DNA of 64,000 nt, taken from the NCBI GenBank assembly GCA_937949945.1, contig CALFEQ010000110.1, positions 1-64,000 on the forward strand, written 5' to 3'. The position numbers and the translations under genes were made by a program. This document shows, in pieces, positions 35,130 through 43,003 of this stretch (its first letter is position 1; each line of letters starts with the position of its first letter). The DNA comes from an uncultured Myxococcales bacterium (GTDB lineage Bacteria > Myxococcota_A > Polyangia > Polyangiales > Polyangiaceae). The notes below the pieces were generated by a model that was given only the letters and a program-made list of their open reading frames with translations, searched no databases and had not been told where the DNA came from.

Positions 35130-35608
35130 CGGGGCTGCACCCTTATAAACGACTGAGCCGCAAGTCGCACGGGCCTAAGCTCGCGCGCGTCACGGACGGC
35201 ATGGGCCCGGGCGGCGCGCTCGAGCCGGGCGAGGGCGGCGAGGGCTTCGGTCCCGCGGGGATCGGCGGCACAAACGCGCTCAGGGGCCCCGTCCGGGGCG
35301 CCCTCCGTCGAGGACCGGCGCTCGCGGTCGAAGCGCTCCCGCGCCGCGTCACCGTTCGGCTCCATGCTCGCGGTGAAGCGTGCCTTCTCGATGGCTTCGA
35401 TTTCGCGGGCGATGGCGACCGCACAGTCGGGGCCCACCTTGGCGGAGGCCTCCGCCTCGGCCGCGCTCGCGGGCGTACCGAAGAGCGCGCGCGCGACCTG
35501 CCAGGTGCTCGAGAGGACGAACGCCGCCACGAGCACGACGAACACGCCGTAGACGGCGCGTGTCACGCGCGGTTTGCCAGTCACGAGGGGGGTGTACCGC
35601 CGTGGCAT
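35126..35608 (-). CDS. Small single-pass membrane protein, unknown
   Basis: 160 aa. Basic N-terminus (MPRRYTPLVTGKPRVTR), one membrane helix (AVYGVFVVLVAAFVLSSTW) and an Ala/Glu/Arg-rich helical domain outside, with two cysteines. No domain recognised. ATG at 35608 gives a proper basic start; the frame is open 4 codons further. Its stop overlaps the DEAD-box helicase start, so they are co-translated, but I see no functional link. Confidence 0.75.
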   Translation of the reverse strand: MPRRYTPLVTGKPRVTRAVYGVFVVLVAAFVLSSTWQVARALFGTPASAAEAEASAKVGPDCAVAIAREIEAIEKARFTASMEPNGDAARERFDRERRSSTEGAPDGAPERVCAADPRGTEALAALARLERAARAHAVRDARELRPVRLAAQSFIRVQPR

Positions 35609-35710
35609 CTTTGCCGTCAATCGACACGTCCACGGGCGGACGATCCTCGTCTTCGGGTCCGCGTACGTCGGCCGTATGGGCGAGGGCCGTTACTGTAGCA
35701 TGCACCCCCC

Positions 35711-36382
35711 ATGAAGGGACTCGAAGGGAAGGTCGCGCTCGTCACGGGCGGAGGCCGGGGGATCGGCCGAGCCATCGCGCTCGCGCTCGCGGCGCGCGGC
35801 GTCTCGGTCGTCGTGACCGGTCGCGACGAGAGGTCGCTCGGCGAGACCGTCGGCGAGATCGCCTACGGCGGCGGCAAGGCGCGACATCTCGCCGGAGACG
35901 TCCGCGATCGCGCGCACCTGCTCGCGACGGTCGAGCGCGCCCTCTCGGTCTTCGGGGGCCTCGACATCGTCGTGGCCGCCGCGCGGACCTGCGGCCCGGT
36001 GGACGCAGCCGACGACGATCGAGCCGAGGCCATCTTCGCGACGAACCTCGTGGCGGTACATGCGACCTTCCAGACGGCCTTGCCGCGCATGCGCGCGCCC
36101 GGGAGCCTCCTCGTCGTGAGCGGTTGCGCCGCCGGCTCACTGCATCCCGGCGGCGCGACCGTCGCGTGTCGCGCGAGCCAGGCGGGGGTCGCCGGTCTCG
36201 TGCAAGCGCTCGCGGCCGAGGTCGGCCCGAAGGGGATCACCTGCAACGCCGTCGTACCGTCGAGTCGGCAAGGGGAAGAGATCGAGCCGGAGCAGGTCGC
36301 CGACGTCGTCGTGCTCCTCTGCTCGTCGGCGATGCGCGGAGTGACGGGACAGGTGATCTCGGTCGCGCCTCCCTCCGGCTGA
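35711..36382 (+). CDS. SDR-fold protein without catalytic Tyr/Lys
   Basis: 223 aa, a Rossmann-fold short-chain dehydrogenase/reductase by shape. The cofactor loop TGGGRGIG (residues 12-19) is intact, and the ATNL region is kept. The NNAG motif is replaced by VAAARTCG. At the Y-x3-K site the sequence is C153-R-A-S-Q157, so both catalytic residues are gone. It would bind a nucleotide but is unlikely to be a normal oxidoreductase. It lies 75 bp before an intact SDR gene on the same strand, so it may be a non-catalytic partner or a decaying copy. No Shine-Dalgarno sequence is obvious. Confidence 0.82.
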   Translation: MKGLEGKVALVTGGGRGIGRAIALALAARGVSVVVTGRDERSLGETVGEIAYGGGKARHLAGDVRDRAHLLATVERALSVFGGLDIVVAAARTCGPVDAADDDRAEAIFATNLVAVHATFQTALPRMRAPGSLLVVSGCAAGSLHPGGATVACRASQAGVAGLVQALAAEVGPKGITCNAVVPSSRQGEEIEPEQVADVVVLLCSSAMRGVTGQVISVAPPSG

Positions 36383-36457
36383 GTCGGAGCGGCTTCTCGC
36401 GGCACGCGCGGTGCACATCGGCATCGACGCGGACGTGATCACGCGAGGAGGCCGACC

Positions 36458-37492
36458 GTGAATCGGACGAAGCTGGGCGCAGCGGTGGCGGCGCTCGGGT
36501 TGGGGCATGTCGCGCTGCGCGCGCTCGAGCGCCGACGAGGCGTACGACTCCAGGGCGCCACCGCCGTCGTGTGCGGCGCGTCCCGCGGGCTGGGAAGGGC
36601 GATGACGCTGGAGCTCGCGAGGCGCGGCGTGGCGAAGATCGCCGTGTGCTCGCGGACGGGGCACGATCTCGACGAGCTCGCCGCCGAGCTCACCCACCGC
36701 GGCATCCACGCCTCGGCGGAGGCGTGCGACCTGTCCGACGCGGCGGACGCCGAGCGCTTCATCGCCAACGCGTGCGCGCGGCTCGGGCAGATCGACATCC
36801 TCGTCGCGAACGCCTCCACCATCGTCGTCGGCCCGCTCGCGACGATGTCCAAGAGCGACTTCGACGAGGCGCTCGCGTCGACGTTCTACACGGCCCTCAA
36901 CCCCGTCCTCGCCGTGCTCCCCGAGATGCGGCACAGGAAGAAGGGCAACATCACGCTGATCACCTCGATCGGCGCTCGCGTCGGCGTCCCGCACCTCGCG
37001 CCGTACTGCGCGGCCAAGTTCGCGACGCTCGGCTTCGGCGAAGCCATCCGCGCGGAGCTCGCGCGGGACGGCATCAACGTGCTCACCGTCGTCCCCGGGC
37101 TCATGCGCACGGGCTCGCACGTGCACGCGCGCTTCAAGGGAGAGCACGAGCGCGAGTACGGCTGGTTCGGGGCGAGCGCGACGGCTCCCATCGTATCCAT
37201 CGACGCCGACCGCGCCGCTCGCCGCATCGTCGCCGCGATCGCGCGCGGCGACGTCGAGCTGTCGTTCACGCCCGAGGCGCGCCTCGCGCCGATCGTCCGC
37301 ACGCTCATGCCGCGGCTCTGGAACGAGCTCCTGAGCTTCGGGGCGAGGATGCTGCCGGGCCCGCCGTCCGAGTCCCCGCGCGAGACGACGTTTCGCGCGG
37401 GCATCGACATCGAGAGCACTTCGCATTCGCGCCTGGTGGAGGCGGTCCGCCAGCGCGGTCGGAGGTTCGCCGAGCGTCACGCGCAGTTCTGA
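36458..37492 (+). CDS. Short-chain dehydrogenase/reductase
   Basis: 344 aa. After a short hydrophobic N-terminus, the SDR core shows GASRGLGR (residues 40-47), the NAS variant of NAG at 118, Ser170 and Tyr183-x3-Lys187 (YCAAK), so it should be active. The 90-residue C-terminal extension (SLRRIVAAIARGD-like helix, PRLWNELLSFGARML) suggests a membrane-associated SDR acting on a lipid-like substrate. GAGGAGG lies 7 nt before the GTG start. The substrate cannot be told. Confidence 0.9.
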   Translation: MNRTKLGAAVAALGLGHVALRALERRRGVRLQGATAVVCGASRGLGRAMTLELARRGVAKIAVCSRTGHDLDELAAELTHRGIHASAEACDLSDAADAERFIANACARLGQIDILVANASTIVVGPLATMSKSDFDEALASTFYTALNPVLAVLPEMRHRKKGNITLITSIGARVGVPHLAPYCAAKFATLGFGEAIRAELARDGINVLTVVPGLMRTGSHVHARFKGEHEREYGWFGASATAPIVSIDADRAARRIVAAIARGDVELSFTPEARLAPIVRTLMPRLWNELLSFGARMLPGPPSESPRETTFRAGIDIESTSHSRLVEAVRQRGRRFAERHAQF

Positions 37493-37527
37493 CGACGCGA
37501 GCGCGTCGTCTCGCTCGCCGAAGCGCG

Positions 37528-38424
37528 CTACTCCCAGTCGACCGTGACGTTGTCGACGAGGACACGCGAACCCGGGGTCCGCTCGGGTGCCCACGTGATT
37601 CCGGGGCGCAGCTCCGCCGGTCCCGTGACGATCCTGTCGTCGAGCGTGACCTCGATGGGCGGCCTCGGTCCGTCCGGCCGCACCACCTGCGCCGTGTACT
37701 TGCGGGAAGGGAAGTCGACCGTGACGGTGAAGCGGTGGTAGTCGGTCCCTTCGACGACGCTCGTGACCCTGTGGTTTTGCTGCAGGGCCCCTGGGGCGCC
37801 CTGGCAATACTGGTTGACGAACAGCTCCTTTCGATCGACCTGCGGTTGGACCGCGCAGAAACCGTTCGGATACAAGAACGCGAGCTCGCAGAACTCGGCG
37901 ATGGTGCCTGCTCCATCGACGCGAACGTCGAAGGAGTAGGTGACGCGTGAAGGAGGCGAAGGGCCGAGCTGCACCCGGACGTAGGCGAAACCCTCTCTGG
38001 CGTCGGAGATCGTGGCGAGCAGGGCGTTCGGCGGCGATGCCCCCGCATCCTCGAACGCGAGCGTGCCGAACGAGGTTCTGCGCAAGAGCGAGCCGAGCGT
38101 GATGGCGTCGAAGTCGAGGCACCTGCGCGGCGTCGGGTCGACGCTCGAGCACCACGTCGTCGTCGATGCGTCGGGAACGGAGGCATCCGTCTCGCCCGAA
38201 TCGATCGGCGGCACGGTCGCGTCCGGGTCCACGATCTGGTTGTCATGCCCGCTGTCTCGCTCGGTGCCGTCGCTCGCATCCACGCTGCTCGTGACGTCCT
38301 CACCAGCGTCCACGCCGTCCCTGGTGCCGAGCTCGTTCAGACCGGTCACGACGGTGCACGCCGCACTGGTGCCGAAAAACGCGGCGAGCGCCGCCCGTCT
38401 CGATGCACCGGCCCTCCCGACCAC
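37528..38424 (-). CDS. Lipoprotein with LamG-like domain
   Basis: 298 aa. Signal peptide with Cys at residue 23 (FFGTSAAC), then a Asp/Ser/Thr-rich linker (DAGEDVTSSVDASDG, DSGETDASVPDAS). The body starts CSSVDPTPRRCLDFDAI, the opening of a lipoprotein family common in Polyangia, and continues with beta-strands like a concanavalin/LamG fold ending RVLVDNVTVDWE. It is probably a surface lectin-like protein. GTG start; other starts nearby are less likely. Convergent with the SDR gene. Confidence 0.78.
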   Translation of the reverse strand: MVGRAGASRRAALAAFFGTSAACTVVTGLNELGTRDGVDAGEDVTSSVDASDGTERDSGHDNQIVDPDATVPPIDSGETDASVPDASTTTWCSSVDPTPRRCLDFDAITLGSLLRRTSFGTLAFEDAGASPPNALLATISDAREGFAYVRVQLGPSPPSRVTYSFDVRVDGAGTIAEFCELAFLYPNGFCAVQPQVDRKELFVNQYCQGAPGALQQNHRVTSVVEGTDYHRFTVTVDFPSRKYTAQVVRPDGPRPPIEVTLDDRIVTGPAELRPGITWAPERTPGSRVLVDNVTVDWE

Positions 38425-38557
38425 GTGATCAAATCTATCAAGCGCCTCTCGGCTCGGCGCCTTTCGGCTGCTTTCTCGACGGCGCTCGAGTGGGACAAAG
38501 GCTCAGCCGTCGGGCGACGCCTCTTGACCCCGCCAGACGACGCCTGCATATAGTTCG

Positions 38558-38573
38558 TTCAAATAGTTTTGAA
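38558..38573. promoter_or_regulatory. Palindrome TTCAAA-N4-TTTGAA, candidate operator
   Basis: A perfect 6-bp inverted repeat with a 4-bp centre, lying 63-78 nt before the polyprenyl synthase ATG in the most AT-rich patch of the window (38545-38585). Its position and symmetry suggest a regulator site overlapping the promoter. Confidence 0.5.
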
Positions 38574-38635
38574 ACTTTCACAAGGTGTGACTCGCGCCTT
38601 GTTCCCACGGAATTTCAAGGGGTAACCGGTCTCCA

Positions 38636-39691
38636 ATGCTCGCCACTTCCCTCGATGCACTTGAGGAGACCGCGCACCCCGAGCGGGTCGGCGAGCTGCC
38701 GGCCGCGCGCGTCGCCGACGTTCGCGCGCTCGTCGCGCGCGAGATGGACGAGATCGAGGAGCTCGTCCGGCAGCGGATCGCGAGCGGCGTGCGCCCGGGC
38801 GTCGATTCGGCGCGGCACCTGTTCGAGGCCGGGGGCAAGCGCATCCGGCCGCTGGGGCTCCTCTTGGCATGCGCGTGCTTCGGTCCGCTCGGACCGCGCG
38901 CGAGAGAGCTCGGCGCGGCCGCCGAGCTCGTGCACATGGCGACGCTCCTGCACGACGACGTCATCGACGACGGCGACCAGCGGCGGGGACGGCCGACGTC
39001 GCGGCGCATCTGGGGCAACGCGGTGAGCGTGCTCGCCGGAGACATGCTGCTCGTCGAGGCGCTCCGTCTCGCGAGCCTCGGCGCGTCGAAGGACGACGGC
39101 ACGTGGACCGAGCTCGTCGCGACGCTCGGTCGTCTCGTCGACGGCGAGATCATCCAGCTCCGTGGTCGTCTCGAGGTCTCGCTCGAGGAGTCGACGTACT
39201 TCGAGATCGTACGCGGCAAGACGGCGTCGCTCTTCGAGTGGGCCCTCCGCGCGGGCGCGCGCGCAGGCGGCGCGAGCCCGGAGGCGATCGATGCGCTCGG
39301 GCGCTTCGGCGCGAGCCTCGGGGTCGCGTTCCAGCTCGTCGACGACGTGCTCGACTACGACGGCGACGCCGCGCGCACGGGCAAGACGCTCTTCGCCGAC
39401 CTCGCGGAGGGGAAGGTCACGCTCCCCTTGATCCGCGCGGCGGCGCGCGCCGGGTCGGAGAACGAGCGCGCCGAGGTCGTGGCGCTCGTCGGGCGCGTGC
39501 GTGCGGGCGACGAGGCCGCGGCGCGAAGCCTCGCGACGCGCGTCCGCGAGTCGGGCGCCTGCGACGACGTCCGGAGCCTCGCGTGCGCCGAGACGGAGCG
39601 CGCGCTGGCGGAGCTCTCGATCGTCACACGATGCGCCGCGAGCGAGGCGCTCGCCGACGTGGCGCGCGGGCTCGCGGCCCGCGTCTCCTGA
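38636..39691 (+). CDS. Trans-polyprenyl diphosphate synthase
   Basis: 351 aa. Both Asp-rich motifs of chain-elongating prenyl transferases are present: Asp107-Asp108-x2-Asp111 (LLHDDVIDD) followed by RRGRP, and Asp236-Asp237-x2-Asp240 (QLVDDVLDYDG). The GGKRIRP start of the fold is at residue 66. It condenses isopentenyl diphosphate on an allylic primer in the cytoplasm. The chain length is unknown; an IspB-like long-chain quinone side-chain role or geranylgeranyl synthesis are both possible. A palindromic site lies in the promoter region. A GbsR-like regulator gene follows on the same strand. Confidence 0.93.
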   Translation: MLATSLDALEETAHPERVGELPAARVADVRALVAREMDEIEELVRQRIASGVRPGVDSARHLFEAGGKRIRPLGLLLACACFGPLGPRARELGAAAELVHMATLLHDDVIDDGDQRRGRPTSRRIWGNAVSVLAGDMLLVEALRLASLGASKDDGTWTELVATLGRLVDGEIIQLRGRLEVSLEESTYFEIVRGKTASLFEWALRAGARAGGASPEAIDALGRFGASLGVAFQLVDDVLDYDGDAARTGKTLFADLAEGKVTLPLIRAAARAGSENERAEVVALVGRVRAGDEAAARSLATRVRESGACDDVRSLACAETERALAELSIVTRCAASEALADVARGLAARVS

Positions 39692-39806
39692 CGTACGGAG
39701 ACGCTCGTTCCCGCGCGCTTCCTCGCACGACGCATGGACACGCCTTGCGTGCATGGTCCAATCCGGCCTACACCTCTCCCGGGCGCCAGCAGAGAAGAAG
39801 CGAGTC

Positions 39807-40373
39807 GTGGCCAAGGAGAAGCACCAGCTATGGCCGAGCGAAGCCGCGGTGAGCGACGTGGTCGGTCGTCTCATCGAGTTCTGGGGCTTCAAGCGGAACA
39901 TGGGCCGCATCTGGGCGGTGCTCTTCCTCTCGCCCGAGCCGCTCAGCGCCGAAGACCTCCGTCAAGCCCTGAAGCTCTCGAGCGGCGCCGTCAGCATGAC
40001 GCTCAACGAGCTCTCGCGCTGGGGCGTGGTGCGCAAGGTCTGGGTGCAGGGTGAGCGAAAGGACTTCTACACGGCGGAGGTGCAGCTTTGGCGGATGATC
40101 TCCCGCGTCTTCAGCGAGCGCGAGAAGGCGGAGATCGTGATGGCCATCGAAGCGTTCGAGGAGGCGCTCGCGGAGGTCGCGAAGCTGCGAACCTCTCCCG
40201 ATCCGAAGATCCGGGCGCGCGCCGAGCTGCAGTACGACCGCATCAAGCAGCTCCTCGAGCTCGCCAAGCTCGGCAAGCGTCTCATCGAGACGCTCCTCAC
40301 GACCGCGAAGGTCGACGCCGAGCCGCTCGTGCGCTTCTTGCTCCGACAGCAAGGGCCTGCGTCCGGAGACTGA
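39807..40373 (+). CDS. GbsR/MarR-family transcriptional regulator
   Basis: 188 aa. The winged helix-turn-helix (residues about 10-95) has the GbsR signature GRLIEFWGFKRNMGRIWAVL, a recognition region (LKLSSGAVSMTLNEL) and the wing (GVVRKVWVQGERKDFYTAE). A helical C-terminal half should mediate dimerisation. GbsR proteins often control osmolyte or stress genes, but the target here is open; the palindrome upstream of the polyprenyl synthase is one candidate. GTG at 39807 is preferred, with a weak purine-rich site 8 nt upstream; the frame is open to 39753. Confidence 0.85.
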   Translation: MAKEKHQLWPSEAAVSDVVGRLIEFWGFKRNMGRIWAVLFLSPEPLSAEDLRQALKLSSGAVSMTLNELSRWGVVRKVWVQGERKDFYTAEVQLWRMISRVFSEREKAEIVMAIEAFEEALAEVAKLRTSPDPKIRARAELQYDRIKQLLELAKLGKRLIETLLTTAKVDAEPLVRFLLRQQGPASGD

Positions 40374-41887
40374 TCGTCGCGGCCGCCGCCACGATCACCG
40401 TGGCGACGACCACGCCCGCGAGCGCTCGAGAGACGCCGCCCATCGAGAGCGGTGACTACGACCTCGAGATCTTCCAGGGCCCGTTGCTCGCGCCCGGACG
40501 AATCACGGGGCTCGCGGGTGCGACGACGGCGATGGCGGAGTCGCTGGACGGCGTCTACAACAACGCCGCCGCGCCCGCCGTCCGCGCGGCGCACAGCGTG
40601 GACCACTTCGAGTGGGAGCCCACGGGCGGCATCGCGTTCCCCGGCACGTACAAGGGGACGGATTTCTCGAACAGGGGAGAGAAGGGGATCGAGCGGCAGA
40701 TCGAACAGAGCCGGAACCTCGGCTCGAATCGGCCGCCGGCGGTCACGACGACCGACGACTTCCTCTACTTGAACGCCGGGCTCTGGGGGCAGCTCGGCAA
40801 CGTCGGCGTCACCGCCACGGCGGACATGCTTCGCTACGAGCTGACGGGCGCGAGCGACGACGGGTCTTCGCTCGCCCTGTCGATCGTCCGCATGCACCTC
40901 GTCGGTGCTTACGGCTTCTTGCGAAACCAACTCTGCGTCGGGGCCGGCGTCCGGATGGCTTACGTCGACGTATGGGACGTGGCCGCGGGAACGTCCGTCG
41001 TCTCGATGATCGGCGTCGGGCCGCAGGCTGGTTTGATCGTGAAGCCGGAGGAGCGCCAGTGGCGCGTCGGGCTGACGGCGCGTGCGGGGGTCGCGGCCGA
41101 GCCGCTGAGCGACGTCTTCGTGAAGGAGAAGCGGACGACGGGCGTGGAGCTGCGAAGGGTGGGGTCGTTCGTCTTGCCCGAACGCATCGTGCAGCCGTGG
41201 GAGGTCGAGCTCGGCGTCGCCTACCAGCTCGGACCGCGCCCCCTGAACCCGCGGTGGATCGACCCGTACGAGCACGAGCAGGAGCTCCGCCGCCAGATCC
41301 AGCAGCGGCGCCTCGATCGCGCGGCGCGCCAGCGCTGGGAGCTCGAAGCGATGCCCGCCGACACGGAGATCCAGCGCGCCGCGCGTGCGGCGCGCGCCTC
41401 GGAGATGGCGCGCGAGGAAGCGGCGATGCGCGCACAGGAGGACCTCGAGCTCGCCGACGCAGAGAAGCGGCTGCACGACGAGCGGAAGGCGCGCTACGCC
41501 AACTGGCCGCGCGAGCACGTGCTTCTCCTCGCGAGCGTGCTCGTCACCGGGCCGAGCACGACGCCCGATCGCGACGCCGTGGCGCTCGAGGGCTTCATCG
41601 ATCAGCGCCGCGAGCTCGTCGGGTCGCGCGTGGCCGTCGGGCCGCGCTTCGCCGTGGAGAGCGAGGCGGTGCCGAACCGCCTCAAGGCACGCGCGGGCGT
41701 CTACTTCGAGCCCTCCCGCTTCGCCGATGCCACCGTGCGCCAGCACTTCACGCTCGGCTTCGACGTCCGCCTCTTCGCGTGGGACGTCTTCGGGCTCTTC
41801 CCCGACCATCAATGGCGGTTCAGCACCTTCGTCGACGTCGCCGAGCGGTACCACAACTTCGGTTTCGGCGTGGGCCTGTGGCACTAG
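40370..41887 (+). CDS. Exported protein, possibly outer-membrane beta-barrel
   Basis: About 505 aa. The frame begins with a signal-like stretch (LIVAAAATITVATTTPASA) and a mature part that looks membrane-associated: alternating strands (FLYLNAGLWGQLGNVGVTATA, LVGAYGFLRNQLCVGAGV) and a closing strand ending FGFGVGLWH with aromatic penultimate residue. The centre (residues about 300-380) is an Arg/Glu/Ala coiled-coil. No ATG, GTG or TTG lies between 40091 and the signal peptide. CTG at 40370 overlaps the upstream stop (CTGA) and is the likeliest start; a base-call error or a start inside the regulator gene is also possible. Confidence 0.7.
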   Translation: MIVAAAATITVATTTPASARETPPIESGDYDLEIFQGPLLAPGRITGLAGATTAMAESLDGVYNNAAAPAVRAAHSVDHFEWEPTGGIAFPGTYKGTDFSNRGEKGIERQIEQSRNLGSNRPPAVTTTDDFLYLNAGLWGQLGNVGVTATADMLRYELTGASDDGSSLALSIVRMHLVGAYGFLRNQLCVGAGVRMAYVDVWDVAAGTSVVSMIGVGPQAGLIVKPEERQWRVGLTARAGVAAEPLSDVFVKEKRTTGVELRRVGSFVLPERIVQPWEVELGVAYQLGPRPLNPRWIDPYEHEQELRRQIQQRRLDRAARQRWELEAMPADTEIQRAARAARASEMAREEAAMRAQEDLELADAEKRLHDERKARYANWPREHVLLLASVLVTGPSTTPDRDAVALEGFIDQRRELVGSRVAVGPRFAVESEAVPNRLKARAGVYFEPSRFADATVRQHFTLGFDVRLFAWDVFGLFPDHQWRFSTFVDVAERYHNFGFGVGLWH

Positions 41888-41947
41888 GACGTCCCGCGAC
41901 GCGATCGACGCATTCGCTACGGGACGGCGGTGCGCTATCTTCCGATC

Positions 41948-42994
41948 GTGAAGGGGCGGTTCGGTATCGTGTTCGCGGGAGCCACGATGTGGCTCTATGC
42001 GTGCGGTGCCATCACGGGGGCGACCGATCTCTACGAGGCTCCGCTCGACGACGCGGTCGTCGACGTCGATGCCGGGAAGGGCGGTGACGTGGCGAGCCCG
42101 AGCGACGCGTCGCCGATCATCTCGGGTGACGCAGGGCCGCCGCTCGGGGCGTGCGAGCTCGGGGTCTGCGTGCTCGCTTCGGAAGGCTGGACGCCGTACG
42201 CCGCCCCCAACGGCACGACGTGTCCCGCTTCGTGGCCGACCCCGGTGACGTACGTCACCGCGGCGCCGATGACCTGCGAGTGCACATGCGGCTCGCCGTC
42301 GTCCGGATCGTGTGAGGGGCCGCTGAGGGTCACCACGAGCTCCGTTCCGACGAGCTGCGAGGCCAACCCCATGACGGTGAGCTTCCCGGGGGACGGCGGG
42401 TGCTCCACGGGATCCTTCCCGGCGGGAACTTGGAGCACCATCACGCCGAATCCGACGAATCCGCCATCGGGAACGTGCTCGGCGACCGCCACCAGCAAGG
42501 GCGGCGGCTCGCAGCCCGTCACGATGTGCGCGGGCACGAGCGGCGTGCCGAGCGCGCGGTGCAATGCGGGCGAGGTCTGCGCGCCGGTTCCGCTCCCCTC
42601 GGCGACGGTCTGCGTCATCCATAACGGCGACGTGCCTTGTCCGCCGGGCTATCCCACGCGGAAGGAGATAGGCATCGACCTGACCGAGGGGCGGACGTGC
42701 GAGGGCTGCACGTGCGAGCCGGGCTGCACGGACGGCACGCTCGAGGTCTATCGGCAGGCGGGCTGCTCGTCGCAGCGGCGCCCCATCAGGACGAACTCCT
42801 TCTGCACCGCCAGCTACCTCGAAGACGGCGTCTCCTTCCGCTACTTCGCGTCGAAGGGGTGCGTCGTGAAGACGAAGCCGAGCGTCACCGGGAGCGTGAC
42901 GTTCGCGGGGCGGAAGACGCTCTGTTGCAGTCCCCGTCTGACGGGCGAGACGGGCGAGGGCCCAACGCAGCCGCCGCAACCCGAGAGACCGTGA
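41948..42994 (+). CDS. Cys-rich lipoprotein of unknown function
   Basis: 348 aa. GTG start at 41948 gives the signal KGRFGIVFAGATMWLYAC with a lipidated Cys at 19; an in-frame GTG lies 6 codons upstream. After an Asp/Ala/Gly linker the body is rich in Ser, Thr, Pro and cysteines (over 20), many as CxC or CC pairs (MTCECTCGS, CEGCTCEPGCTDG, KTLCCSP). The second half repeats the design of the first. Probably a disulfide-stabilised cell-surface protein. No domain recognised. Confidence 0.8.
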   Translation: MKGRFGIVFAGATMWLYACGAITGATDLYEAPLDDAVVDVDAGKGGDVASPSDASPIISGDAGPPLGACELGVCVLASEGWTPYAAPNGTTCPASWPTPVTYVTAAPMTCECTCGSPSSGSCEGPLRVTTSSVPTSCEANPMTVSFPGDGGCSTGSFPAGTWSTITPNPTNPPSGTCSATATSKGGGSQPVTMCAGTSGVPSARCNAGEVCAPVPLPSATVCVIHNGDVPCPPGYPTRKEIGIDLTEGRTCEGCTCEPGCTDGTLEVYRQAGCSSQRRPIRTNSFCTASYLEDGVSFRYFASKGCVVKTKPSVTGSVTFAGRKTLCCSPRLTGETGEGPTQPPQPERP

Positions 42995-43003
42995 CGTTCA
43001 CGC

